Below are positions 32,834 through 40,211 of a DNA stretch of 42,315 nucleotides, piece after piece; within the stretch, counting starts at the first letter, position 1; each line of letters opens with the position of its first letter. A model generated the notes under the pieces. That model made no database searches. It was given only the letters and a program-made list of their open reading frames with translations, and had not been told where the DNA came from. The stretch comes from Chloroflexaceae bacterium. Lineage in GTDB: Bacteria > Chloroflexota > Chloroflexia > Chloroflexales > Chloroflexaceae. The stretch lies in contig JANWYD010000028.1 of assembly GCA_025057155.1 (NCBI GenBank), positions 1 to 42,315 of the forward strand, read 5' to 3'. A program made the position numbers and the translations under genes.

Positions 32834-34348
32834 TTAGTAACAGTCCGAGGGCGCTGTGAAGGGCGCAGCCCTCTGCGATCCATTGGTTCCGTTCGCGGCG
32901 GCAGACTCGTCCTGGCTGTGCCATGGCGCGCGCCCGCCGCAGGCGCAACAGGGGTTGCGGGCGGGCGGCGCCTCCCCGCCCCCATCCGACGGGAACGTAG
33001 GTGTGAACCAGGTGTGAGATGTACAGCGCATCAACCCGACCAGCAACAGGCCCATAATCAGGTAGACGCCCCGGTATGACCATGGTTCCGGAAGAAGCAT
33101 CGCGCTCAACAGCGCCGCCGAGAGGATCGCCGGCAGTACCGGCGCCCAGGCGCCGAACGCGCCCCTGGAGAAGCGACCACAGGCTGCCAGCGCCACCGCC
33201 GGCAGCGCCAGGAGGCTGAGGTCGTGGGCGTGTAGATGGGGCGCGACCAGCAGGGTCAGCACAACGGCCGCTCCGACGCTGGTCATCTCCATACGCGCAT
33301 CACCTCGTTGCCAGAGCCATGTGATGGCCGTGATCCCCAGCAGGAATGCGCCCCATTTGATCACGTTTCGCGCCGTCGGGTCCAGGCCGGGCGCCGCGCG
33401 TGCTAGCGCGCCGGTGAGGTTGTACATTGCATCCTGGTTCAGGCCAAAACCCTCGCCCGCATTGCTCAAGGCGATGAGCGCCAGGTAGTCCCGCACGCCC
33501 TCCACGCCGACAAGGGCCACGCTAAGCGCCCCCAGGCCCCCCGCCGAAAGCAGCAACCCTGGCGCGGCGCGGGGGCGGGCAAGCAGCATCGGCACGCCCA
33601 GGGCCAGGGTCAGATGCGGTTTGATCACCGTGAGACCCAGGGCCAGCCCCGCCAGCAGGGGGCGTTGGGCGCGCAGTGCCGCCATCCAGCCGGCCATTCC
33701 CAGCAGAATCAGGGCGGTGTCCTGACCTTTCAATAGGCTGATGAAGGTTGGGTAGAAGATCAGCAGCCCGACGAGCACCAGAAGCGCATCGCCTGATGCT
33801 GGTCGTCGGGCGCGTCTCGATGGATCAGGCGCAGCATTGGCGGGCGCGCTTTCCTGAAGGTGCATTCTGGCGAGAATGAGGGCCGCGATGGCCGCCACTA
33901 CCGTCATCATCCCCACCCAGCGCAGGTACGAGGCCCGATAATCACCGTCAATGCACAGGCCAAGGATCGGCGCGAGAAATGGTGGATGATTGAACGGCAA
34001 CAGACCATTCGCAAAGAAGGCGCCGCCGACGAGGGCATGCTGGATGGCCCGTTGCCGGTCCAGGTCGTACAACTCGCTGAGCGGCGCCGTATTGGCCAGC
34101 CGTCCGGCGGTATAGAAACTCAAAAAATCGACGCCGCGCAGCCAGGGGTCGGCCAGGAGGCCGGTCAGGAGCATAGCGTAAAACCCGCCGCTCAGTCCGG
34201 CGAGAGCCAGGGTGATGGCGACCGGCATCCGCCGGCGGCGTGGGCGCCCGGATGAGGGCGTCGCAGGCGATGCTTCAAGAGCCGACGACTCAGTGGCAGG
34301 CGGCGATGAGGGGGCCATAACGTTCCCGTGCTTGCGCGAAAGCGACAT
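32834..34348 (-). CDS. DUF2029/GT87-type polytopic glycosyltransferase
   Basis: 504 residues with about nine to ten transmembrane helices. The pattern D-F-L-S-F-Y-T-A-G-R-L-A, the long periplasmic segment, F-N-H-P-P-F and L-L-K-G-Q-D-T-A-L-I-L-L with a L-T-V-I-K-P-H-L motif fit the DUF2029 (GT87) family of polyprenyl-phosphate-dependent mannosyltransferases. The 40 N-terminal residues are P/S/A-rich and probably cytoplasmic. The last ~60 residues (after T-S-H-T-W-F) are cysteine-, proline- and glycine-rich (N-P-C-C-A-C-G-G) and unlike the family, suggesting read-through after loss of the original stop. First gene of a three-gene operon. Confidence 0.8.
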   Translation of the reverse strand: MSLSRKHGNVMAPSSPPATESSALEASPATPSSGRPRRRRMPVAITLALAGLSGGFYAMLLTGLLADPWLRGVDFLSFYTAGRLANTAPLSELYDLDRQRAIQHALVGGAFFANGLLPFNHPPFLAPILGLCIDGDYRASYLRWVGMMTVVAAIAALILARMHLQESAPANAAPDPSRRARRPASGDALLVLVGLLIFYPTFISLLKGQDTALILLGMAGWMAALRAQRPLLAGLALGLTVIKPHLTLALGVPMLLARPRAAPGLLLSAGGLGALSVALVGVEGVRDYLALIALSNAGEGFGLNQDAMYNLTGALARAAPGLDPTARNVIKWGAFLLGITAITWLWQRGDARMEMTSVGAAVVLTLLVAPHLHAHDLSLLALPAVALAACGRFSRGAFGAWAPVLPAILSAALLSAMLLPEPWSYRGVYLIMGLLLVGLMRCTSHTWFTPTFPSDGGGEAPPARNPCCACGGRAPWHSQDESAAANGTNGSQRAAPFTAPSDCY

Positions 34349-34411
34349 CCTTTACCCGCAGTGTACCCTACGGAGCGTACCAGCAAGCTAAAGGGGCGCG
34401 CTGGATAATGG

Positions 34412-34442
34412 GGTGTGGAGGTGTGGAGGTGTGGAGGTGTAG
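34412..34442. repeat. GGAGGTGTG minisatellite (copy 3)
   Basis: Three perfect 9-nt units (GTGTGGAG + G) and a final GTGTAG, in the gap upstream of the GT87 gene. Same unit as at 9244, 29676 and 40111. Confidence 0.75.
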
Positions 34443-34560
34443 CGAATTCGTCATACGAGCACCGTTGCGACTGGCGCGGGATCACCAGATGCTCTTCCGG
34501 CTTCTCCGGCCTGCTGCGGGCTAACGCCCTCAGGGACTTTTCTGAAATCAGCCAGGGCTT

Positions 34561-34676
34561 ATGAAGATTAAGAATTAAATCCGGTATAGCCCCCGCGCAG
34601 GCGGGCTTCAGCGGTAGCCTGCGGCTTCAGCCGCCGGGCTATAGGGCGAATACCGGTTTATATTCTTAATCTTCAT
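34561..34676. repeat. MITE-like palindromic element, about 116 bp
   Basis: The ends are inverted repeats: ATGAAGATTAAGAATT at the left, and its near-complement ending TTCTTAATCTTCAT at the right, followed inwards by CCGGTA and ATAGCCC/GGGCTAT. The middle (about 34593-34635) contains GCGGGCTTCAGC/GCTTCAGCCGC-type hairpins. No coding capacity. A solo copy of the right end is at 15803-15838. Confidence 0.65.
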
Positions 34677-34683
34677 TAGTAGT

Positions 34684-34814
34684 CTGTGAGCGAAGTTTGC
34701 TTGCCTTTCCGCCCCCCTTCCCAACCTCCCCCTGTCGGGGGAGGAACCGGACTCCCTCCCCCAGCGGGGGAGGGTTGGGGAGGGGGCGGAGGCGCCGAAA
34801 AACTTCGTTCACAG
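34684..34814. repeat. Second MITE-like element with double hairpin
   Basis: CTGTGAGCGAAGTT (34684-34697) and AACTTCGTTCACAG (34801-34814) are inverted repeats differing at one base pair. Between them are two GC-rich hairpins: CCTCCCCC-N-GGGGGAGG (about 34726-34745) and CCCTCCCCCAGCGGGGGAGGG (about 34753-34773). The double-hairpin core recurs in reverse orientation at the right end of the window (42244-42315). It starts 7 bp after the previous element. Confidence 0.65.
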
Positions 34815-35079
34815 AGTAATTAGCCCGCAGCGTTCGGCGGTACCGGAGTCTAATGCTTAAAGATCATCAGATGATCTCAGGCCGGATCATGATACCGCGC
34901 GAAGATGTTCGCCGGATGTTCCAGGTCCGGGAAGGGAGCGCGGCGCATCAATGGTTCCTCCGGCGCTGCTGATGCAGGCGTACCGGCGCCCTTCAAACGG
35001 AAGATCGAATGCGATGCGTATTGTAGCATTCTCCGGCTTGGTGTGCGCTGCGATTGTGGTATAGTGCCGGAAGCGAGGG

Positions 35080-35165
35080 TTGGGGAGGGCGCGGGGAAAC
35101 CCGGTTTCCCCGTGCTCCCGCCCGCAGGGAGGGTCCGGGAGGGGGAAACCCTCCCAGGAGAAAAC
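35080..35165. repeat. Composite G-rich palindromic repeat
   Basis: Contains the exact 19-bp palindrome GGGGAAACCCGGTTTCCCC (35093-35111) also found at 1503-1521, followed by CCCGCCCGCAGGGAGGG and GGGAGGGGGAAACCCTCCC-type hairpins. It ends 50-60 bp upstream of the nucleotidyltransferase start. The gap 34349-35218 (870 bp) otherwise holds only the elements listed, with no supported gene. Confidence 0.55.
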
Positions 35166-35218
35166 TTCTTCGGACCTCACCGGCTTGCCAGATCTGTGAG
35201 TTCTGGGAGGCAGGCACG

Positions 35219-35635
35219 ATGACCGACGCGATTGCCCCGGAGCGGCTGGCGGCCCTGCGTGCCTGGTGCGCGCAGCGTGGGATCGTGGTCGCGGCGCTCT
35301 TCGGCTCGCGCGCCACCGGGCGCGCGAGCGAGCAGAGCGACTACGACCTGGCGCTCACCCCCGCCCCCCCTCCCGCCGAACGGCTGGACTGGCAGGCGGA
35401 GCTGGAGGCCATCCTCGACCGGGACGTGGATCTGGTCTTCCTGTCACCCGAAACCGACCCGGTGCTGGGCTGGGAGATCGCCCGCAATGGCCGCCTGCTC
35501 TACGAGGCCCGCCCGGGGGACTGGGCGGCCTGGCGCGCCCGGCTCTGGCACGCCTACAACGACGCGCTGCCCTTCCGCCGCGCTCTGGAGGAGTCCCTGC
35601 GGCGCTACGCCGAGGAGGTGCGGCGTGTCACGTGA
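35219..35635 (+). CDS. MntA-type nucleotidyltransferase antitoxin (MNT domain)
   Basis: 138 residues from ATG 35219, preceded by GGGAGG (8-nt spacing). The minimal nucleotidyltransferase signature G-S-x10-D-x-D is exact: G29-S30 in L-F-G-S-R-A-T-G-R, D41-Y-D43, and third carboxylate D71 in D-R-D-V-D-L-V-F-L. In type VII toxin-antitoxin systems MntA AMPylates and silences the HEPN toxin HepT. The partner gene should follow directly; here a frame overlapping the stop codon by 11 bp starts like HepT but stops after 29 codons (35625-35714). MntA length is typical. The antitoxin is probably now orphaned. Confidence 0.85.
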   Translation: MTDAIAPERLAALRAWCAQRGIVVAALFGSRATGRASEQSDYDLALTPAPPPAERLDWQAELEAILDRDVDLVFLSPETDPVLGWEIARNGRLLYEARPGDWAAWRARLWHAYNDALPFRRALEESLRRYAEEVRRVT

Positions 35636-35714
35636 GGTGCTGGCGCGCAAACTGGCCCGGCTCCGCTTCATCGCCGAAGCGGAACAGTGGAAGACGGAGG
35701 AAGATCAGGCGTAA
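35625..35714 (+). pseudogene. Truncated HEPN toxin (HepT) remnant
   Basis: GTG 35625 overlaps the mntA stop by 11 bp, the usual arrangement of this pair. The product reads (M)-S-R-E-V-L-A-R-K-L-A-R-L-R and matches the usual first helix of HepT-like HEPN toxins. It then continues F-I-A-E-A-E-Q-W-K-T-E-E-D-Q-A and stops at 35714. The RNase motif R-x4-6-H and the remaining ~100 residues are absent. Whether this was a deletion or a frameshift is not clear; the sequence after the stop is the promoter of the next gene. Confidence 0.6.
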
Positions 35715-35766
35715 CCTGCCTGCCTCCGAAGTCGCGTGTGGATCATCCCTGGAAACATCCTTCCAC

Positions 35767-35772
35767 TATAAT
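35767..35772 (+). promoter_or_regulatory. Consensus -10 (TATAAT) for the downstream glycosyltransferase
   Basis: A perfect TATAAT lies 8 nt before the in-frame ATG 35780 and 32 nt before ATG 35804. No clear -35 is seen. Its position means a transcript would begin near 35779, which favours the start at 35804. Confidence 0.45.
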
Positions 35773-35803
35773 AGAACCGATGCCTGATAGCGGAGTCCAG
35801 GGG

Positions 35804-37375
35804 ATGCTCACGGACATACGCTCTGCCCCCACCGTTCCCGCTCTGAGCCGCCTGCGGCCCGCCTGGCGCAGCCTTGCCTTACTGGCGGGGCTGACCCTCC
35901 TGGGCATGGGCTTGCGCCTGTTTCGTCTGCATTACGCTGGCTACTGGCACGACGAAGTGATCTCCATCTTCGCCGCTCGGGCCTCCGCGGGTGAGATCTA
36001 CCGCTCAATCACCGCCAGTGACACCCATCCGCCCCTCTACCACATCCTCCTGCACTTCTGGGGTCGCCTGTTCGGCTATGAATTGATAGCCGCGCGGCTC
36101 TTTTCGGTCGTGCTCAGCACGCTGTGCATTCCGGTCACCTGGCTGCTGGGTCGCGCTCTCGCCGGTCCCGGAGCGGGCCTGCTGGCCGCCGCGCTGATGG
36201 CGCTCTCCCCCTTTCAGATCTTTCATGGCCAGCAGGCGCGGATGTACCCGCTGCTCACCCTCGCAGCGCTACTGGCGTTGCTCAGTTTCTGGCATGCCTG
36301 GGAGAAAGGAGCCGTGTGGCGCTGGGCGCTCTTCGCCCTGGCGACGGCTGCCGGCTTCTACACGCACGTCTACTTCAGCTTCTCGGCGCTGGGCCTGGGC
36401 CTGTGGGCGATCTACGTCAGCGCCCGCCAGCGGCGGATTGACCAGCGGGCCTGGACGGGCCTGATCCTCGCGACTTGCGTGGCCGTGCTCCTGTTTGTCC
36501 CCTTCCTGCCGACCATGCTCGCGCTGACCGGCGGCGTGGTCAGCAACTTCTGGATCCGCGCCAACACGCCGCTCGACTGGTTATTCGCCTTGATCGCCAT
36601 CCTGAACAACGCAACCGCCCTCGATGGGCGCGCGCCATATGGAGTGTTGCTGTTCCTCTACGTGGCAGCCGCCGGCGCCCTGGTGCTGGCGGCCAGCGTG
36701 GCTTTGCGCGGCTGCCGGCGGGCCGATCCCGCCTGGCGCGGCTGGAGTTTGCTGCTCTTCGCCATCCTCACGCCCTGCCTGACGGCCACGCTGCTCTCGC
36801 TGACGGTGCGGCCAATCCTCCTCGACCGCTCGCTGATCGGCGTCAGCGGGCCGCTCTTCGTCCTGCTAGGCTGGACCGCCGTTCGTGGCTGGGCGCGTCC
36901 CCTGACCCGCATCACTGCGGTCGCCACGTTGAGCAGCGTGCTCATCGGGTTGACCCTGACGTACCCGGTGAGCCCCCGACCCCACTCGCTCCAACCACTC
37001 ATCGAAACCGTCTTCCGCGAGCGTCAACCCGGCGACGCAGTTATCGTGCTCGACTGGCAGAGTTTCGACCTTACAGCCCTGCTGTACCCCGACGCGCCGG
37101 ATGTCTATGTCGGCTCATCGGAAGCCGACATCGCCTACTGGCAACGCCGGATGGCGTTCATGGGCTGGCACACCCCGGACCAGGTCGGCCCGCCCGCAGC
37201 CTACGCCGGGCGTGTCCGGCGGATCTGGGTTCTGGGCACGCCCTATACCTATCCGGAGACGTGGAACGCCGTCACGTCCTGGCTGGACGCTCACGGGCGC
37301 GTGGTAGAGGAGCGGGAGATGGCGGCGGGCGAGGTCGGATGGCTCCTCGTCTATGCAATGGCGCCGGCGCCGTGA
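35804..37375 (+). CDS. Polytopic GT39/PMT-like glycosyltransferase
   Basis: 523 residues from ATG 35804, preceded by GGAGTCCAGGGG. The alternative ATG 35780 would lie right at the transcript start. About ten transmembrane helices; the first is followed by the GT-C motif Y-W-H-D-E-V-I-S-I-F-A-A and later T-H-P-P-L-Y-H-I-L-L-H-F-W-G. H-G-Q-Q-A-R-M-Y follows the third or fourth helix. The C-terminal ~130 residues form a soluble domain (D-A-V-I-V-L-D-W-Q-S). This is the PMT/GT39-like family of lipid-linked-sugar transferases acting on the outer face of the membrane. Acceptor unknown. Confidence 0.82.
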   Translation: MLTDIRSAPTVPALSRLRPAWRSLALLAGLTLLGMGLRLFRLHYAGYWHDEVISIFAARASAGEIYRSITASDTHPPLYHILLHFWGRLFGYELIAARLFSVVLSTLCIPVTWLLGRALAGPGAGLLAAALMALSPFQIFHGQQARMYPLLTLAALLALLSFWHAWEKGAVWRWALFALATAAGFYTHVYFSFSALGLGLWAIYVSARQRRIDQRAWTGLILATCVAVLLFVPFLPTMLALTGGVVSNFWIRANTPLDWLFALIAILNNATALDGRAPYGVLLFLYVAAAGALVLAASVALRGCRRADPAWRGWSLLLFAILTPCLTATLLSLTVRPILLDRSLIGVSGPLFVLLGWTAVRGWARPLTRITAVATLSSVLIGLTLTYPVSPRPHSLQPLIETVFRERQPGDAVIVLDWQSFDLTALLYPDAPDVYVGSSEADIAYWQRRMAFMGWHTPDQVGPPAAYAGRVRRIWVLGTPYTYPETWNAVTSWLDAHGRVVEEREMAAGEVGWLLVYAMAPAP

Positions 37376-37452
37376 GGGGCCGCTTATACCAACGTCCGTT
37401 GAACGCCGTGCGCGCACATCAGCGCCAGCGCTCACCGGGATGCCATATCCGG

Positions 37453-37484
37453 CAATCCAAAATCCAAAATCCCCAATCCAAAAT
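37453..37484. repeat. Short A-rich direct repeats (AATCCAAA)
   Basis: Four AATCC(A)AAA-type units in 32 bp, between convergent genes (stop 37375 plus, stop 37489 minus). Such heptamer/octamer runs are known in cyanobacterial and Chloroflexota genomes. It might weakly serve as a 3' boundary. Confidence 0.6.
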
Positions 37485-37488
37485 CGTA

Positions 37489-38463
37489 TTACCCTGTCGG
37501 TTTGGCGATCGACGTGTCCCACCAGCGCAGGCGCAGGGACAGGACGCCGCCGAGGAGGCTGTAGAAGATGATCAAAAATCTAATTATTAATGCAACTGAT
37601 AGGGCGCCCGCCATTGGCACACCGTAGCTGGTGAGGATCAAGACGTAAGCGCCTTCCATTGCTCCCAGGCCATTTATGCTGATCGGAATAAGCAAAGTTA
37701 ATGACCCGCCGATAACAAGCCAGATAGCCATTTCCGGTGCATAATATAGTGTTAAAGCACAAAGAGTGCTGGCATGAGCTAGAACCAGGAATAAGGCCGA
37801 TAGAACTGAGAGGCCATAGGATGCCAGGATGAGGCGCAACCGTTCAGTTCTTGCTAGTTCTTGTATTGTTACAGAATTGGGGATTAGTTTAGAGCGATAA
37901 TTCTGTATCCAGCTTCTTATAATATCCGAATCTCGCTTCCAGATCAGGATTAATATGATCATGCCAGTCAGTAGAAATATATGTGTAAGAATTTTTAATC
38001 GCTCCGATGACATGCTATTAAATATATCCTTTGCTAAAGGCGGAAGACCAAGAGCAAGTCCTGGCACAATAAATATCAAAAGACCAAGCAAGCCCAATAT
38101 TCTGTCAAGTGTAACAGACCAGATAGCCTGCCAGAATGATAAATGTTTGCTCAGGAGCGCTGCGCGAATGCCATCTCCTCCGATGCCTGTAGGCAGAAAG
38201 TTATTACTAAAAATACCGGCGCCGTAGTAGCTGAGTATAACCGCAAAAGATAAACATCTTGGCGGAATTAGTAGTTTCCAGCGAAGCGTATTGATCAAAT
38301 GACTAAATAATACACACAATATAGCGATGAATAGCCAATTCCAGTTTGCACTGCGGGCCGTTTTCTCGAGAGAGGACCAATCGGTTGTTGCGCTTAACCA
38401 AAGTAATAGTCCAGATGTCAGGATAATCTGGATTGCCCGGATTAAGGATGTTTTATTGATCAT
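37489..38463 (-). CDS. LPG-synthase-TM/UPF0104 membrane protein
   Basis: 324 residues, about eight transmembrane helices. F-S-N-N-F-L-P-T-G-I-G-G-D-G-I-R near residue 90 and L-L-I-P-I-S-I-N-G-L-G-A-M-E-G near 265 are the family's two conserved loops (lysylphosphatidylglycerol synthase TM region, also called UPF0104). Members without the aminoacyl-transfer domain, like this one, are thought to be lipid or polyprenol flippases linked to glycan assembly. The gene is noticeably AT-rich (many TTA, ATA, AAT codons) compared with its neighbours, suggesting acquisition from elsewhere. It is followed, on the same strand, by nothing before the convergent gene. Confidence 0.85.
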   Translation of the reverse strand: MINKTSLIRAIQIILTSGLLLWLSATTDWSSLEKTARSANWNWLFIAILCVLFSHLINTLRWKLLIPPRCLSFAVILSYYGAGIFSNNFLPTGIGGDGIRAALLSKHLSFWQAIWSVTLDRILGLLGLLIFIVPGLALGLPPLAKDIFNSMSSERLKILTHIFLLTGMIILILIWKRDSDIIRSWIQNYRSKLIPNSVTIQELARTERLRLILASYGLSVLSALFLVLAHASTLCALTLYYAPEMAIWLVIGGSLTLLIPISINGLGAMEGAYVLILTSYGVPMAGALSVALIIRFLIIFYSLLGGVLSLRLRWWDTSIAKPTG

Positions 38464-38517
38464 GCAAATGCCTGTTTAAAACGATCTCCGAGGGCTGCAG
38501 GATGATCCTGGGATGAA

Positions 38518-39246
38518 CTATTTCCTTTCGGCAAGAACGAAAATTTCGTCGCCAATACGTGAGGAATTAAGTGTGAATAAGACGTAGATCAAGTTGGCAA
38601 TCAGTCTCCGGGTCGGTCCAAAAGATCCGGATGTTCCGCGACCTCCCGTAAGATTGAGAACGTCACGATAAAGCGGTGAATAGAAGGGGAATCCCCATTC
38701 GACAACCTTGCGCACCTGTAAGCCTGTTGCCTCAACTTTGCCAACTAGCTCGCCATAAGCATAGTTGCGCACGTGGCCAACCGCTTTAGTTTCAAAACGA
38801 CGCATTCGCCCCTGAACTGTTGATATCACAAGGTATTTGCCAGTCATTGCAGCCAGGTGGCGTAGCGCCGCTCGATCGTCAGGAATGTGTTCCAGCACTT
38901 CGCTGCAAATAACTAGATCAAATTGATGGTTCAGGTTCCCACGCTCCAGGTCAAAAACCAGATACGTGCCGCCGGGTACTTGCCAGCGCGCCATGCGTAT
39001 CGCAGAGGTCGAGAAGTCAGCGCCGTACAACCTGGCCCGGGGAAATTCTCGACGCATCTCAGCAAGCAATGATCCCTGTCCACAGCCAACATCCAGCACT
39101 GTATCAAACTGTAGCGGCCTCACCAGAGAGAGGATGTTGCGCCGAATGTGGCGAGACATAGGACCATAACGCTTCATTTCATCCCAGACTTGCCATAGAT
39201 CATTGTAATCTTTTGCGTCCATGCAGTTTTGAATGTCGATATCCAT
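38518..39246 (-). CDS. Class I SAM-dependent methyltransferase
   Basis: 242 residues. The SAM-binding motif V-L-D-V-G-C-G-Q-G is at about 50-58, followed by Y-G-A-D-F-S (acidic ribose-binding end of strand 2) and D-L-V-I-C-S-E-V-L-E-H-I-P, the family motif of Methyltransf_11/23 enzymes. The last part (F-P-F-Y-S-P-L-Y-R) is typical of envelope- or sugar-linked methyltransferases. It is moderately AT-rich. It lies 20 bp from a second methyltransferase upstream and 54 bp before the AT-rich membrane protein, so all three are probably one operon. Substrate unknown. Confidence 0.85.
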   Translation of the reverse strand: MDIDIQNCMDAKDYNDLWQVWDEMKRYGPMSRHIRRNILSLVRPLQFDTVLDVGCGQGSLLAEMRREFPRARLYGADFSTSAIRMARWQVPGGTYLVFDLERGNLNHQFDLVICSEVLEHIPDDRAALRHLAAMTGKYLVISTVQGRMRRFETKAVGHVRNYAYGELVGKVEATGLQVRKVVEWGFPFYSPLYRDVLNLTGGRGTSGSFGPTRRLIANLIYVLFTLNSSRIGDEIFVLAERK

Positions 39247-39266
39247 ATCGGTTCAGTCCTATGGTT

Positions 39267-40091
39267 CTAAAAAACTGATTTATCTTCCCCACGTTCGAAC
39301 ACAAACTCGTTGATCCCCGTCGGCGTCGCGTCCGGCACGACCCGCAGCAGGCGAAAGCCCAGGGGGGTGACAAACGCTGCAACTTCGTCGGCGGTCGCGT
39401 ACTCGTAGGGATAGCCGCCCACCCAGTCAATCACGTCGTACCAGAAGTCCATCCCCCGTTGCTTTTCCAGCGGATTGCGCCGGGTTACGAGCAGCTCGGC
39501 AATGTAGATCAGCGCCGCAAACGGCGGGATCACCCCTCGCTGCACCCAGGCGGGAGCCTGATTGTAGGATCGCTTGATAATGCGCCAGATTGGCGACGTC
39601 ATGTGCCGTTTGTAGATCCCCAGGACCAGGACGCCCCCCGGCGCCACCAGGCGCGTCGTGTTGCGAATGGCGTCCCACATAGCCCCCGTGTGGTGCAGCG
39701 AGCCCCAGGCGTAGACCAGATCGAAACGTCCGAGTTTTTCGAGCGCCTGCTGATCCAGAATCGATATTTGCAGAAAGGTGATGGGCGCCTCCGGGCGCAG
39801 CCGGGCGCGGTTCGCTTCCGATGCCGCAATCGAGCGCGGGTTGATGTCAATGCCCACTACCTGCCTGGCGCCAAGACAGTGCGCCGCGATGGTGAAGAGA
39901 CCGCTGCCGCAACCAATATCAAGGACCGAGGCGCCGTCCAGACGATCCCGCTGCAATAACTCCCGGAGCGACTGCATGGCCGTCGTGAGCCGTTGCTCGT
40001 TGATCAGGGCATCCGAGAACGCCTGCCAGTTGGCCCCGAAGTCGAAGCCCGGCACAGATGGCGTGGTGGTTGATGAATGCGAGTAACCCAT
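39267..40091 (-). CDS. Class I SAM-dependent methyltransferase
   Basis: 274 residues. Motif I V-L-D-I-G-C-G-S-G at 56-64, motif II V-V-G-I-D-I-N-P-R, then D-L-V-Y-A-W-G-S-L-H-H-T-G, the ubiquinone-type methyltransferase pattern. The region after motif III (Y-K-R-H-M-T-S-P-I-W-R) and a C-terminal G-I-N-E-F-V-F-E-R-G-E-D-K suggest a lipid, quinone or sugar substrate, but the exact one cannot be told. It is first gene of the minus-strand set 40091-37489 and its GC content is higher than that of the next two genes. Confidence 0.83.
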   Translation of the reverse strand: MGYSHSSTTTPSVPGFDFGANWQAFSDALINEQRLTTAMQSLRELLQRDRLDGASVLDIGCGSGLFTIAAHCLGARQVVGIDINPRSIAASEANRARLRPEAPITFLQISILDQQALEKLGRFDLVYAWGSLHHTGAMWDAIRNTTRLVAPGGVLVLGIYKRHMTSPIWRIIKRSYNQAPAWVQRGVIPPFAALIYIAELLVTRRNPLEKQRGMDFWYDVIDWVGGYPYEYATADEVAAFVTPLGFRLLRVVPDATPTGINEFVFERGEDKSVF

Positions 40092-40110
40092 GGCTCCCTG
40101 GTTCTAGGTT

Positions 40111-40211
40111 GTGGAACTGTGGAGGTGTGGAGATGTGGAGCTGTAGAAATATTGCCCGGTCCCGCACCTCCACACCTCTACATCTCCACACCTCCACACC
40201 TCCACACCTCC
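40111..40211. repeat. GGAGGTGTG minisatellite, inverted-arm copy overlapping asnB (copy 4)
   Basis: The left arm 40111-40150 (GTGGAACTGTGGAGG... ending GTAGAAAT) and the right arm 40164-40211 (CACCTCCACACC units) are inverted copies; 23 bp of them can pair with one mismatch. The right arm encodes the last residues of the asparagine synthase, ending V-W-R-C-G-G-V-E-M, and its stop codon. Confidence 0.75.

Noticed and set aside
36475-37590. 371-codon plus-strand open frame
   Set aside because: It overlaps the glycosyltransferase 35804-37375 in another frame and is arginine/proline-rich, as expected for a shadow in GC-rich DNA.
40111-40211. Possible CRISPR array
   Set aside because: The units are 9 nt, contiguous and without unique spacers, and no cas gene is present.
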